From Catenovulum agarivorans YM01 (GTDB taxonomy: Bacteria > Pseudomonadota > Gammaproteobacteria > Enterobacterales > Alteromonadaceae): a stretch of 64,000 nt of DNA. The notes below the pieces were generated by a model, which was not told where the DNA came from, did not search any database, and saw nothing but the letters and a program-made list of their open reading frames with translations. The stretch is taken from contig NZ_JH767522.1 in NCBI RefSeq assembly GCF_000281085.1, forward strand, positions 1 to 64,000, in the 5' to 3' direction. Below, one piece after another: positions 34,998-43,459 of the stretch (position 1 is the stretch's first letter; each line of letters begins with the position of its first letter). Made by a program: the position numbers and the translations under genes.

Positions 34998-35061
34998 CAC
35001 ACAAATTACAAATTTTAAGCGGTTACATATCATCTACACAAACAACAAAAGGTATTTTGCT

Positions 35062-36759
35062 ATGAGCATTAATAGACGACAATTTGTTAAAGGTGCTGTT
35101 GCCTCTGCGGTGGCTACTGCGGTTTGCACATCTATTGGATTTTCCCGCAGTGTTTATGCGGTTGACTTAGTTAATGAGTTCAGAGAATACAACAACAAAA
35201 CCTCAGATTTAATCGTAAAAGGGAATCAAGGTTGGGGAATAACTCAAGTTAGAGTACGTATTCCTAAAGCTTCAAATATCAAAATTGCAACAAAATCAAG
35301 ACCCATTATTGATAAAGCATCTCTTGGCACCAGTATTGTTATTGGCAAAAGCAAAAAATCAAACCATGAAGTAACCTTACCAGATGGCCATATTCTAACT
35401 GGTATAAAAATTAGCGCAGATGGCAAGTTATATGACGTATCTTTACACACTGCACCATTCCCTGAGAAGTTAAAAGTCGGACGTGTGGAAAATGGAGGCG
35501 ACGCAGACCTCCCAAGTGGCGATTTTGCTAAGGCACCGGAAGATCAATACATCACGGGTATAACTTTAAAAGCAACCACTGAAGCAATTCCTCCTACTCA
35601 TCTAGGTCTTAAAATTCAAAAATTACTCAGAAAAGTCAATATAGCAGACCAACAACGTGAGGCCCGCGTTAGAAACGATTCAATATTTTCTCAATGCTTA
35701 AAAATTTATGTTTCATCGTCTACCGGTGATGATGCTAATGATGGCTTTCCGCACACCCACGCAGTGAAAACATTAAACCGAGCCAAAGAAATTTGTCAAT
35801 CAAACTTGTCTGAACCTGGCTTTGTTATATTGCTTAAAGGCGGCGATACATTTCAAAACAATGAAAATCCAATGACCAGCACTACACTCAGCAATAGGTT
35901 AGAAGCGGTAAAAAAAGAAAAATTCGCTTTCACTTGGGATTTAGATAAACACTTACTGGTGAGTACATATGACAACGACGAGCTCGCTGTACTTGGCAAT
36001 GGCGGTTATGTAAAAGACAATCAGGCTGCTTCTTGTATTGGCGTAGATGCAAACTGTAAAAAAACCGTAGTGTTTGAAAACTTACATTTAAAAAGATGGC
36101 AAATTTATCCAATCTATTTATTCTCATATCGCCCTGATATGGGCAATACACTAACAATACAAGACTGTTTGTTTACTGAAAATGGTAGTTACTATTACCC
36201 AGAAGAAACAACCGTAGTAAATAAACTACCTATTTTTGGCGGTTCGGTCATTCAAGTAAGACGTTCAGATGATGTGATTATTACGAACAACATTATGAAA
36301 AATAACCATATAGCGCCTTACCACGAGACTAAAACCGGAGGGAATGTCTATGACAGGTATCACGCCTTCTATGTTGCAGATTCAGCAAGAACTAGAGTGT
36401 TAGACAATACCATTATGAATATATCGGGGTCTCCGGTCAAAATACGCACTAAAAGCCGAGATGTACGCGTTGCCAACAATGGTTTTTATTACACCGGGGC
36501 TTCAACTCGAACCAATATTGTTCAACAAGGCTGGTTGCGCTTCAGTGGCGACGCTAATGTAGAAAAACGACCACAAGAATGCACAGTCACAGGCAATGTA
36601 TTTTACGCCCCTTTCCACACAAAAGAATTTGACAACAATCAAACCAGCGGCGCCATTGTTTCGGCAATGATGTCCACATCCAAAGACTATATGACCCAAG
36701 TGCATGGTTGGATGGGCAACAATGTCAGTGGCAATGACTACCAAGAGCAATTTGAATAA
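35062..36759 (+). CDS. Tat-exported right-handed beta-helix protein, copy C
   Basis: 565 residues from the ATG at 35062; a longer frame from 34942 would overlap the end of copy B and hide the signal peptide. The signal is NRRQFVKGA with cleavage near RSVYA. Domain layout is as in copy A, and one DNA block of 86 bp (35983-36068) is identical to 32132-32217 in copy A. Together with A and B it forms the main predicted cargo of the neighbouring Tat genes. Confidence 0.8.
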   Translation: MSINRRQFVKGAVASAVATAVCTSIGFSRSVYAVDLVNEFREYNNKTSDLIVKGNQGWGITQVRVRIPKASNIKIATKSRPIIDKASLGTSIVIGKSKKSNHEVTLPDGHILTGIKISADGKLYDVSLHTAPFPEKLKVGRVENGGDADLPSGDFAKAPEDQYITGITLKATTEAIPPTHLGLKIQKLLRKVNIADQQREARVRNDSIFSQCLKIYVSSSTGDDANDGFPHTHAVKTLNRAKEICQSNLSEPGFVILLKGGDTFQNNENPMTSTTLSNRLEAVKKEKFAFTWDLDKHLLVSTYDNDELAVLGNGGYVKDNQAASCIGVDANCKKTVVFENLHLKRWQIYPIYLFSYRPDMGNTLTIQDCLFTENGSYYYPEETTVVNKLPIFGGSVIQVRRSDDVIITNNIMKNNHIAPYHETKTGGNVYDRYHAFYVADSARTRVLDNTIMNISGSPVKIRTKSRDVRVANNGFYYTGASTRTNIVQQGWLRFSGDANVEKRPQECTVTGNVFYAPFHTKEFDNNQTSGAIVSAMMSTSKDYMTQVHGWMGNNVSGNDYQEQFE

Positions 36760-36787
36760 GTGTTTTTAGCTTGATAGTCGAAAAATG

Positions 36788-36813
36788 GTGCCGCTCACGA
36801 AAGTATGCGGCAC
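36788..36813 (+). promoter_or_regulatory. Hairpin between copy C and tatA2
   Basis: GTGCCGC / GCGGCAC, 7-bp stem with a 12-nt loop, 28 bp after the copy C stop; followed by TTCTTAC, not a real T tract. Possibly a partial terminator separating the abundant cargo mRNA from tatABC. Confidence 0.5.
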
Positions 36814-36892
36814 TTCTTACATGATTGGGGTTGTTTAGCCGTGTAGCTTGCACCTTGTAGATTTTTTTATAAGCAAAACTTAGGAGTTCCTT

Positions 36893-37159
36893 ATGTTAGG
36901 TGGTATCAGTATGTGGCAACTCGTTATTGTATTGGTCATAGTTGTACTATTGTTTGGTACAAAAAAATTAAAAAACTTAGGTGGCGATTTAGGCGCCGCG
37001 ATTAGAGGCTTCAAAAAAGAATATGATGGAGATGAGCAAAATTCGGCACAATACACCAATAATTTAACTCCAGGCATAACGTCTAATGTTACTGAACCGT
37101 CCTCTGCTAAGGTAGACGCTACCCTAGCCGACTCCCTTAAAACCACCAAGCACGAGTAG
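36893..37159 (+). CDS. tatA: TatA, twin-arginine translocase pore subunit (copy 2)
   Basis: 88 residues, with TAGGAG before the [29 protein letters not shown] and [19 protein letters not shown] show the TatA membrane helix, hinge and amphipathic helix; the acidic tail is longer than in copy 1. It heads a tight tatA-tatB-tatC run (6 bp to tatB). Confidence 0.93.
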   Translation: MLGGISMWQLVIVLVIVVLLFGTKKLKNLGGDLGAAIRGFKKEYDGDEQNSAQYTNNLTPGITSNVTEPSSAKVDATLADSLKTTKHE

Positions 37160-37165
37160 TTTAGT

Positions 37166-37489
37166 ATGTTAGATATTGGTTTTTGGGAGCTAGTTATAAT
37201 AGGTGTTGTTGGACTCACAGTGTTAGGCCCAGATAGACTACCGAGTGCAATTCGCAGCGTAACATCTGTCATTCATAATGTTCGCCAAACAGCAAACAAC
37301 CTTAAAGCTGAGTTAAATCATGAACTAAAGGTGAATGAATTGCAGCAGCAACTCAGCGAAGCCAAATGCAAAGAGGCTTTGGGACTGAATGAAGATAAAA
37401 GAAACTCACATGACCAAGAGAGTACCGACCTAAACAACTCAGAACATGTAAAAGCGAGTGGCTCAACTCAAAGCGCAGGCAAGTTATGA
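37166..37489 (+). CDS. tatB: TatB, twin-arginine translocase receptor subunit
   Basis: 107 residues. The N-terminus [26 protein letters not shown] contains the TatB-typical Glu8 and the VLGPxRLP hinge, followed by a long amphipathic/coiled region ([15 protein letters not shown]). With TatC it forms the signal-peptide receptor. Its stop overlaps the tatC start by 4 bp. Confidence 0.93.
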   Translation: MLDIGFWELVIIGVVGLTVLGPDRLPSAIRSVTSVIHNVRQTANNLKAELNHELKVNELQQQLSEAKCKEALGLNEDKRNSHDQESTDLNNSEHVKASGSTQSAGKL

Positions 37490-38217
37490 ACAAATCACAA
37501 CCTCTGATTAGCCATTTGATTGAGATTAGAAATCGGTTATTAAAGATAATATTAACTGTGCTGATAATTTTTATTGTTATGGTCGGGTTTGCAAACAACA
37601 TTTACTCGTGGACTGCGCAGCCACTGCTGCAAGCACTGCCCGAAAATAGCAGCATGATAGCAACAGGCGTGGCCACTCCATTTTTAACGCCGTTTAAGTT
37701 AACCATGGTATTGTCTATTTTTGCCGCCATGCCATATACGCTTTATCATATTTGGGCTTTTATTGCCCCTGCCTTATATAAGGATGAAAAACGCTTAGTC
37801 GCTCCTCTAATGTTTAGTTCTTCTCTGCTGTTTTATAGCGGTATAGCGTTCGCTTATTTTGTGGTGTTTCCTTTAGCTTTTCAGTTTTTTGTCGGTACAG
37901 CACCAGAAGGTGTCACAGTATCAACCGATATCAACAGTTATTTAGACTTTGTGCTCAAGTTGTTTTTTGCTTTTGGCATTTCATTTCAAATACCTATCGC
38001 AATTATCTTGATAGTTTGGACAGGTATATCAACACCAGCGGCTATTGCCGAAAAACGCCGCTTTGTTGTGGTTGGCGCTTTTATTGCTGGTATGTTGTTG
38101 ACGCCTCCAGACATAATTTCGCAATCACTACTTGCTATCCCCATGTGGTTTTTATTTGAATTCGGTCTGGTATGTGCTAGGTTTTATTGTAGATCAACTT
38201 GTGAGGGACCAAATTAA
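37486..38217 (+). CDS. tatC: TatC, twin-arginine translocase receptor subunit
   Basis: 243 residues, six membrane helices. It matches gammaproteobacterial TatC closely: [10 protein letters not shown] with the conserved Glu, [30 protein letters not shown] (conserved Glu in the first cytoplasmic loop), [19 protein letters not shown] and [20 protein letters not shown]. The cytoplasmic tail is shorter than in E. coli. It completes a Tat system inside the island, next to its predicted substrates. Confidence 0.95.
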   Translation: MNKSQPLISHLIEIRNRLLKIILTVLIIFIVMVGFANNIYSWTAQPLLQALPENSSMIATGVATPFLTPFKLTMVLSIFAAMPYTLYHIWAFIAPALYKDEKRLVAPLMFSSSLLFYSGIAFAYFVVFPLAFQFFVGTAPEGVTVSTDINSYLDFVLKLFFAFGISFQIPIAIILIVWTGISTPAAIAEKRRFVVVGAFIAGMLLTPPDIISQSLLAIPMWFLFEFGLVCARFYCRSTCEGPN

Positions 38218-38219
38218 GC

Positions 38220-38239
38220 CACCTAACAATCTTTAGGTG
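38220..38239 (+). promoter_or_regulatory. Hairpin after tatC
   Basis: CACCTAA / TTAGGTG, 7-bp stem with a 6-nt loop, beginning 3 bp after the tatC stop. GGTGA / TCACC can form an alternative stem slightly downstream. No T tract; regulatory meaning unknown. Confidence 0.4.
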
Positions 38240-38271
38240 ACAGATTATCACCTTAAACTAGGGGGTTTATA

Positions 38272-39105
38272 GTGTCAGCGACAAAAGCAGGGTTTAATGA
38301 CTTCCTCCACCTTAGCCCAGCACTTAGTTTGCTTTTAGTTGCATGGCTAACACCCTCACTCGCCATTTCGAAAGACATTGTTCTTGTAACACCAACAAGC
38401 TCCCCAATTGATGTCAGTGGAAACTATGCAAGTGCTCTTTTGCACGAAGCTCTCGAACTGGCAGCACCAAGCACATACAAGATTAGCTATAGTGAGCGAG
38501 TGGACGAAGCAAGAGCAGCAAAACAAATGCAGCAGGGAAGAAGTGTACAAGTTATGTGGGCAGCAGCTCGTACAGATTGGGAAGCGTCGTTAATAGTAGT
38601 AAAACACCCCATATTAAAAGGCTTAATGGGGCAACGCGTACTGCTAATAAACCGACAGAACCAACTACAATTTAGCAAAATAGAGTCAGTTGAAGAGCTC
38701 AAAAAACTTAGATTAGGTGCAGGGCATACTTGGTCAGTAACAGCAATTTTTCAACACCACCAGTTCAATGTAGTGACTAGCTCTAGTTATGAGGGATTAT
38801 TCAAAATGTTAGCAAAAGACAGGTTTGATTATTTTCCTCGTGGTGTAAGTGAAGTACTAAACGAATTCGATGCTCGTAAAGCGCTATATCCAAACATGGC
38901 GATTGAAGAAAGCATTATACTCCAGACTGATTTACCCGTTTACTTTTATGTTACTCCGGTTGATCCCATACTTGCTCTGGATATTACGAATGGTTTAAGT
39001 GCAATAATTGAAAATGGCAGGTTTGATGAATTATTCAACCAACACTTTGCAGCTCTGCAAAAGATGCTCCAACTTAGCAAACGCAAAATTTTTCAGCTAA
39101 AATAG
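38272..39105 (+). CDS. Orphan periplasmic substrate-binding-like protein (paralogue of 10263-11156)
   Basis: 277 residues from a GTG at 38272 with GGGGG upstream; no ATG is available near the signal peptide, which ends near SLAISK. Shared blocks with the other island copy include VMWAAAR, KGLMGQRVLLI, LGAGHTWSVTAIF, DRFDYFPRGVSEV and NGRFDELF, which identify the family-3/PBP2-like fold. No ABC transporter genes are adjacent. The last gene of the plus-strand half, 54 bp after tatC. Ligand unknown; sensing or scavenging of a locus-related solute is possible. Confidence 0.65.
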   Translation: MSATKAGFNDFLHLSPALSLLLVAWLTPSLAISKDIVLVTPTSSPIDVSGNYASALLHEALELAAPSTYKISYSERVDEARAAKQMQQGRSVQVMWAAARTDWEASLIVVKHPILKGLMGQRVLLINRQNQLQFSKIESVEELKKLRLGAGHTWSVTAIFQHHQFNVVTSSSYEGLFKMLAKDRFDYFPRGVSEVLNEFDARKALYPNMAIEESIILQTDLPVYFYVTPVDPILALDITNGLSAIIENGRFDELFNQHFAALQKMLQLSKRKIFQLK

Positions 39106-39265
39106 AATCGTACTTCCGCTCTATCTTCAGATTTAATAATCTCATAATATTCGAATAAATAAATGAATAACGCGGATAGACGATCCAAGTAAATTAGTGA
39201 TCCAAAGGCGTCAATATCTGCCCACCTAACTTATCAGATTTCATAGGTTAACAACAATCACGTGA

Positions 39266-39664
39266 AATTCGAATCACAAGCAAGATAGCAACAATATAGA
39301 ACAATGCTCTGAGCTATGGAGTTATATATACAATCATAAAAACTACAATAGCTTATTGCCCGCATTAATAGCGCCAACGAACACAAAAGAACAGTACTAT
39401 TCGGTAGTTAACTTCCTAGACGCGTTATATATTAAGAGTAAAGACACACATGACCTAATGCTTATAAAAATAAAAAAGATGTGGGCACAAAAAGTCTATA
39501 GAAAAAATCAGCATGAATATCAATATCTAAACTTTAAATTAAAAAAAGAGTTGGCTGACATGCTAGAAGCCCTAACATTCAACGATAAGATGGAAAATAA
39601 ACCATATATTGAGCAGTTAATTAAAGCTGAATATCAACGCAAATTTCAAGGCCAAAAAACATAA
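39266..39664 (+). pseudogene. Start-less small frame, possibly a truncated island protein
   Basis: The frame is open from a stop at 39263-39265 to TAA at 39664 and reads protein-like (SELWSYIYNHKNYNSLLPALI, then KMWAQKVYRKNQHEYQYLNFKLKKELADMLEAL). There is no ATG until well inside, only a TTG at 39356. The C-terminal half, a short strand followed by two helices ending in QLIKAEYQRKF, resembles ribbon-helix-helix-type DNA-binding proteins found near integrases; this is a weak inference. It may be a 5'-truncated remnant or a small protein starting at TTG. Confidence 0.4.
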
Positions 39665-39665
39665 T

Positions 39666-39685
39666 TAGGGTATAACTAAGGGTAT
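39666..39685 (+). repeat. TAGGGTAT / AAGGGTAT repeats near right attachment site
   Basis: TAGGGTAT at 39666-39673 and AAGGGTAT at 39678-39685, 57 bp inside the right core repeat. They match the cluster at 6161-6198 beside the left core and are in the same orientation. Integrase arm-type binding is inferred. Confidence 0.5.
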
Positions 39686-39741
39686 CAGCTCAAAACCCAA
39701 ACAATAAAAACCTTTAAATACAAAAAGTTGAAGTGAAAGGC

Positions 39742-39818
39742 TGGCGCGCCTGGAGAGATTCGAACTCCCGACCAAGTGGTTCGAAGCCACCTACTCTATC
39801 CAGCTGAGCTACAGACGC
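39742..39818 (-). tRNA. tRNA-Arg (anticodon TCG)
   Basis: Folds as a complete 77-nt tRNA. The acceptor GCGTCTG pairs with CAGGCGC (one G-U), followed by G and an encoded CCA. The D arm is GCTC/GAGT. The anticodon stem GGTGG/CCACT has loop CTTCGAA, so bases 34-36 are TCG. The T arm is GGGAG-TTCGAAT-CTCTC. Its last 20 bases (39742-39761) are the island attachment site, so the 3' end was probably supplied by the element. Confidence 0.95.
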
Positions 39819-39906
39819 GCAATGCAGACTTGTGATTCTAGCTATCTAAATAAAAACTGCCAGCAATTTTTGCAGCTAACAGTTTAAATGTTTAATTTTT
39901 ATTCGT

Positions 39907-41862
39907 TTATTCGCCTATCACAATTAATAAATCATTCGACAGCGAGGATATCCTTCGCTCAATTGCCGGGTTAAGTAAAATCGCTTGTTCAGTCGCTTCT
40001 GCTTGGAAAACACCTAATAACAACTCGTTATGGCTTTCGACAATTGGCTGCAGCTCTTCAACTTTGAGCATTTGTTTGTCGGTGTAATTACCCAGTGGCT
40101 TAAGGTAAATTTGAACTCCTTCTGCTTCCATTAAAGTATCAAACAAAACTTGATGCTCAGGAATTAACGCAATTTGAGATAACAAATGGCTCATCAATAA
40201 AGGCGTAATAAAAGTATCGGTTTTAGAGTGCTCCAAAAAGTTTTCATTTGACGGATCGCTCAATTCAATCAACACGTGTGGACGGTTTGGATATTGCTCT
40301 AGCACTTCATCGAGCGCCATGGAACCAACTAATACGCGCGCATCCGCCTCTTCGGCTGAATCTAACCTATCACTATAGACCAACAAGATAATATCCTGCT
40401 CCTGCGGGCTAAACTGTCTGACTTCGTTTTCCATCATGTAGTCAGCTTCTTGTAAAGTTAAATTAATGCGTGAACTGAATTTGCCCAATTTATTAATTTC
40501 TTGCTGACGTACTTGCGCAGACATAGTCGAGACTAAAGTCACATCAAAACTTTCATTAGTGTAGCTATCAAGCTCATGGATAATGTTAGGTACACGACGG
40601 TTCCAACCTAACAGCAAAAGTTTTTTGCGCGGTTTAACCTCTTTATTGTTGGTTTTAACTTTAGTTTTGTTCGGCAATACTGTTGGCCGAGCTGGCTGGA
40701 TAGTCGGCTCTAATTGGCTCACATTCGATGCAACATAAACTAAGCTATCACTCGGGACAATTCGATGTTTTGCTTGTTCGCCCACAGCCAAATTAAAGCT
40801 CTGGCTAGTTTTGTCAATAAAACCAACTAGAATGGCGTTTTTGTGGTACAAACGCGCTTCCGTCAGGGCTTTCCCTATATGAGAACTAGCGTCTTTGATA
40901 AAAAAGCGCCCTTGATTTTGGCTATTGAGTAAATGGGTATACACCTTTAACAAATTTGGTGCGACTGCACATTGTGCCATTAATCGACTGATGGTTTGGT
41001 CGGTTACAACTATATTAGCTTGACCTTCATAAGATTTTTTCGCCAGCTTGGTATGGCGCACATCATCTAGTTCAACCACTAAACGCGGAAATTGGTTTGC
41101 GCCTTTAGCCAATACATTTAGGGTTAATAAACTTTTTATCGTTTCCACATCTGTCGTGACCAGTGAATCTGATCTTTGGTATTTGTTGGATAAAATAACC
41201 GCTGAAGCCTGTAAACAAGCGGCCCTGTGAATGGCTTCACTTTGCAGTGCATTACCAGAACGCAAAATTAATTGGCGCGACCATTTAGCTGGCAGTGATA
41301 CTTCGGCTAATAATTGTTGATGAATAACAGCATTGGCTTCTTCGGCCAATAACACCAGAGTTGGATTTTTCTCTTTGTGCTGCTTTTTGTAAAAGCTTCG
41401 ATTAACCTCAACACCCAATAATTCCCGAATAATAGGCACAACTCGAGTACTCATGCCTAAAATGACGATATGCTGTTTAATCGAAACAGGTGTTAACCCT
41501 TGTTCAAGCCGCTCCATAAATGCAATTAACCAACGGGTCATTATCGCAACCAGTGTACCCATAAATAGCACGTAACCACACAAGGTTAATAAGGTTGAAA
41601 CTATACGCTTCCACGCCCCTTCATCATCACCTAAATAACCCGGATCGGTTAAACGCAAAAACGCCCACCAAATATCCTCGGCTAAGTTACTTTCATGCCC
41701 ACTAATAGGTGCCAACAAAAAGCCACCGACCATAGACACCAAAGCAATCACACCAATTATCACAAATAATTGATAACCAGCGCCTTTAATTAATTGGCGT
41801 TCAACAAAAAATTTTAGGCGGTCAATTGGCTGCAATACATTAACATTGAGCGGAAGCGGCAT
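39907..41862 (-). CDS. CASTOR/POLLUX-like ion channel with two TrkA-N/RCK-type domains
   Basis: 651 residues from the ATG at 41862, preceded by AAGGA; a longer frame to 41907 reaches towards the rho terminator and is unlikely. Two membrane helices at the N-terminus (LFVIIGVIALVSMVGGFLL and STLLTLCGYVLFMGTLVAIM) flank a pore-like loop (DIWWAFLRLTDPGYLGDDEG). Two Rossmann-like NAD-binding domains follow, one at HIVILGMSTRVVPIIREL and one at KLLLLGWNRRVPNIIHEL. This matches plant CASTOR/POLLUX and bacterial relatives, probably a gated cation channel. It is the chromosomal right flank of the tRNA-Arg site. Confidence 0.8.
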   Translation of the reverse strand: MPLPLNVNVLQPIDRLKFFVERQLIKGAGYQLFVIIGVIALVSMVGGFLLAPISGHESNLAEDIWWAFLRLTDPGYLGDDEGAWKRIVSTLLTLCGYVLFMGTLVAIMTRWLIAFMERLEQGLTPVSIKQHIVILGMSTRVVPIIRELLGVEVNRSFYKKQHKEKNPTLVLLAEEANAVIHQQLLAEVSLPAKWSRQLILRSGNALQSEAIHRAACLQASAVILSNKYQRSDSLVTTDVETIKSLLTLNVLAKGANQFPRLVVELDDVRHTKLAKKSYEGQANIVVTDQTISRLMAQCAVAPNLLKVYTHLLNSQNQGRFFIKDASSHIGKALTEARLYHKNAILVGFIDKTSQSFNLAVGEQAKHRIVPSDSLVYVASNVSQLEPTIQPARPTVLPNKTKVKTNNKEVKPRKKLLLLGWNRRVPNIIHELDSYTNESFDVTLVSTMSAQVRQQEINKLGKFSSRINLTLQEADYMMENEVRQFSPQEQDIILLVYSDRLDSAEEADARVLVGSMALDEVLEQYPNRPHVLIELSDPSNENFLEHSKTDTFITPLLMSHLLSQIALIPEHQVLFDTLMEAEGVQIYLKPLGNYTDKQMLKVEELQPIVESHNELLLGVFQAEATEQAILLNPAIERRISSLSNDLLIVIGE

Positions 41863-41912
41863 TGAAAGAATTCCTTTATGAGTCGTGATTATCGCGGTTA
41901 ATCGCAATAACG

Positions 41913-41963
41913 AAAAATGGCCGATGCAATAACTAAAAATTTAGCATTGCATCAGCCATTTTG
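41913..41963 (-). terminator. Terminator of rho
   Basis: A 17-bp stem with one mismatch, AAAATGGCCGATGCAAT (41914-41930) against ATTGCATCAGCCATTTT (41946-41962). On the minus strand it is followed by a short T run, 32 bp after the rho stop. Confidence 0.75.
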
Positions 41964-41994
41964 AAACTATTTAGTTAACGCGATATGTCGCTGA

Positions 41995-43263
41995 TTAACT
42001 ACCTTTTTGGCGTTTCATCGCATCGAAGAATTCATCATTGGTTTTTGTCATAGACAATTTATCAATTAAGAATTCCATTGCGTCAGTTTCACTCATTTCA
42101 TGCACTATCTTACGTAAGATCCACATTTTTTGTAGCTCTTCTTGTGAAGTTAATAACTCTTCACGACGCGTGCCTGAGCGGTTGAAGTCGATAGCTGGGA
42201 ATACACGTTTTTCCGCAATCTTACGGTTTAAGTGTATTTCCATATTACCTGTACCTTTAAACTCTTCGTAGATAACTTCATCCATTTTAGAGCCGGTATC
42301 AATTAACGCAGTTGCGATAATAGTTAAACTACCACCTTCTTCTACATTACGCGCAGCACCAAAGAAACGTTTAGGTTTGTGTAATGCATTTGCGTCTACA
42401 CCACCTGTTAATACCTTACCAGATGAAGGAATGACAGTGTTGTACGCACGTGCTAGACGAGTGATTGAATCAAGAAGAATCACGACGTCTTTTTTGTGCT
42501 CAACTAAACGTTTAGCTTTTTCAATCACCATTTCGGCAACTTGCACGTGACGGCTAGCAGGTTCGTCGAATGTTGAAGCAACCACTTCACCATTAACCAA
42601 ACGTTGCATTTCAGTAACTTCTTCAGGGCGCTCGTCAATTAACAACACCATTAACACACATTCTGGGTGGTTAGCTGAAATAGATTGTGCAATGTTTTGT
42701 AGTAACATGGTTTTACCCGCTTTTGGCGGAGCAACAACCAAGGCACGTTGGCCTTTACCAATTGGTGAAGCTAAATCTAAAACACGTGCAGTAATATCTT
42801 CGGTACTACCGTTACCACGCTCCATCACCATACGCTCGTTGGCGTGTAGCGGAGTTAAGTTTTCAAATAAAATCTTATTGCGCGAGTTTTCAGGCTTATC
42901 AAAGTTAACTTGGTTAATTTTTAATAATGCAAAATAACGCTCACCTTCTTTTGGTGGACGAATTTTACCCGCGATAGAATCACCTGTGCGCAAATTGAAA
43001 CGACGAATTTGTGAAGGTGATACGTAAATGTCATCTGGACCGGCTAAGAAAGACGAGTCTGCTGAACGCAAAAAGCCAAATCCATCCTGCAAAATCTCAA
43101 GCACACCATCACCAAAGATGTCTTCGCCACTTTTGGCATGCTTTTTCAAGATTGCAAAAATTATGTCTTGTTTACGTAAACGCGCCATGTTTTCGAGTCC
43201 CATAGACTCGGCTAGCTGGACCAATTCGTTAATAGGTTTGTTTTTAAGTTCCGTTAAGTTCAT
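41995..43263 (-). CDS. rho: Transcription termination factor Rho
   Basis: Hexameric RNA-dependent ATPase that ends transcription. The 422-residue length is standard. The N-terminal RNA-binding domain includes [36 protein letters not shown]; the Walker A is [13 protein letters not shown]; Walker B is [16 protein letters not shown]; the Q-loop region [23 protein letters not shown] and [27 protein letters not shown] are intact. It follows trxA on the same strand, an arrangement conserved in gammaproteobacteria. Confidence 0.98.
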   Translation of the reverse strand: MNLTELKNKPINELVQLAESMGLENMARLRKQDIIFAILKKHAKSGEDIFGDGVLEILQDGFGFLRSADSSFLAGPDDIYVSPSQIRRFNLRTGDSIAGKIRPPKEGERYFALLKINQVNFDKPENSRNKILFENLTPLHANERMVMERGNGSTEDITARVLDLASPIGKGQRALVVAPPKAGKTMLLQNIAQSISANHPECVLMVLLIDERPEEVTEMQRLVNGEVVASTFDEPASRHVQVAEMVIEKAKRLVEHKKDVVILLDSITRLARAYNTVIPSSGKVLTGGVDANALHKPKRFFGAARNVEEGGSLTIIATALIDTGSKMDEVIYEEFKGTGNMEIHLNRKIAEKRVFPAIDFNRSGTRREELLTSQEELQKMWILRKIVHEMSETDAMEFLIDKLSMTKTNDEFFDAMKRQKGS

Positions 43264-43402
43264 ATTGGTGGGTTCTTATCTCAGAGACTGGCTGAAACAG
43301 TACTTGCTTGATTAGGATTAACAGGGAAAAATAATTAGACGTTGCACTTCGAATAAGTAACAACTAAAAAATAAGGTAGCACTTAAAATTAAATAGATCC
43401 AG

Positions 43403-43431
43403 AAAAAAGAAGCTCTTTTTTCTAGAGCTTC
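43403..43431 (-). terminator. Terminator after trxA
   Basis: GAAGCTCT / AGAGCTTC (43409-43416 and 43424-43431, 7-nt loop), followed on the minus strand by six Ts. It lies 29 bp past the trxA stop and separates it from rho. Confidence 0.75.
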
Positions 43432-43459
43432 AATTTTCTAGTGATTAGCTAACCTAAAA

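Larger units (their letters stand above)
39106..39741. other. Right island end: mostly non-coding, with a start-less frame and arm-like repeats
   Basis: About 640 bp between the binding protein and tRNA-Arg. It contains the possible gene remnant at 39266-39664 and two GGGTAT-type repeats at 39666-39685 that mirror those near the integrase. No other coding or RNA signal was found. Confidence 0.6.
6045..39761. mobile_element. Integrated genomic island in tRNA-Arg carrying a polysaccharide/uronate utilisation system
   Basis: A perfect 20-bp direct repeat lies at 6045-6064 and 39742-39761. The right copy is the 3' end (acceptor stem, discriminator, CCA and part of the T arm) of an intact minus-strand tRNA-Arg gene; the left copy is an isolated remnant. 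Orientation is as expected for site-specific integration into a tRNA 3' end that leaves the gene intact. A P4-type tyrosine recombinase starts 180 bp inside the left repeat. Contents: DUF4861 lipoprotein, a nickel/gluconate operon, TRAP transporter, GH28, GH105, sulfatase, regulator, TonB receptor, three beta-helix proteins and TatAABC. No conjugation or phage structural genes are seen, so it is an integrative island rather than an ICE or prophage. Confidence 0.82.

Noticed and set aside
38272-39105. Binding protein of a Tat-linked ABC transporter
   Set aside because: No permease or ATPase lies anywhere near; only an orphan binding-like protein can be supported.
6244-39741. Prophage or conjugative element
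   Set aside because: Apart from the integrase there are no phage structural, replication or conjugation genes between the attachment repeats.
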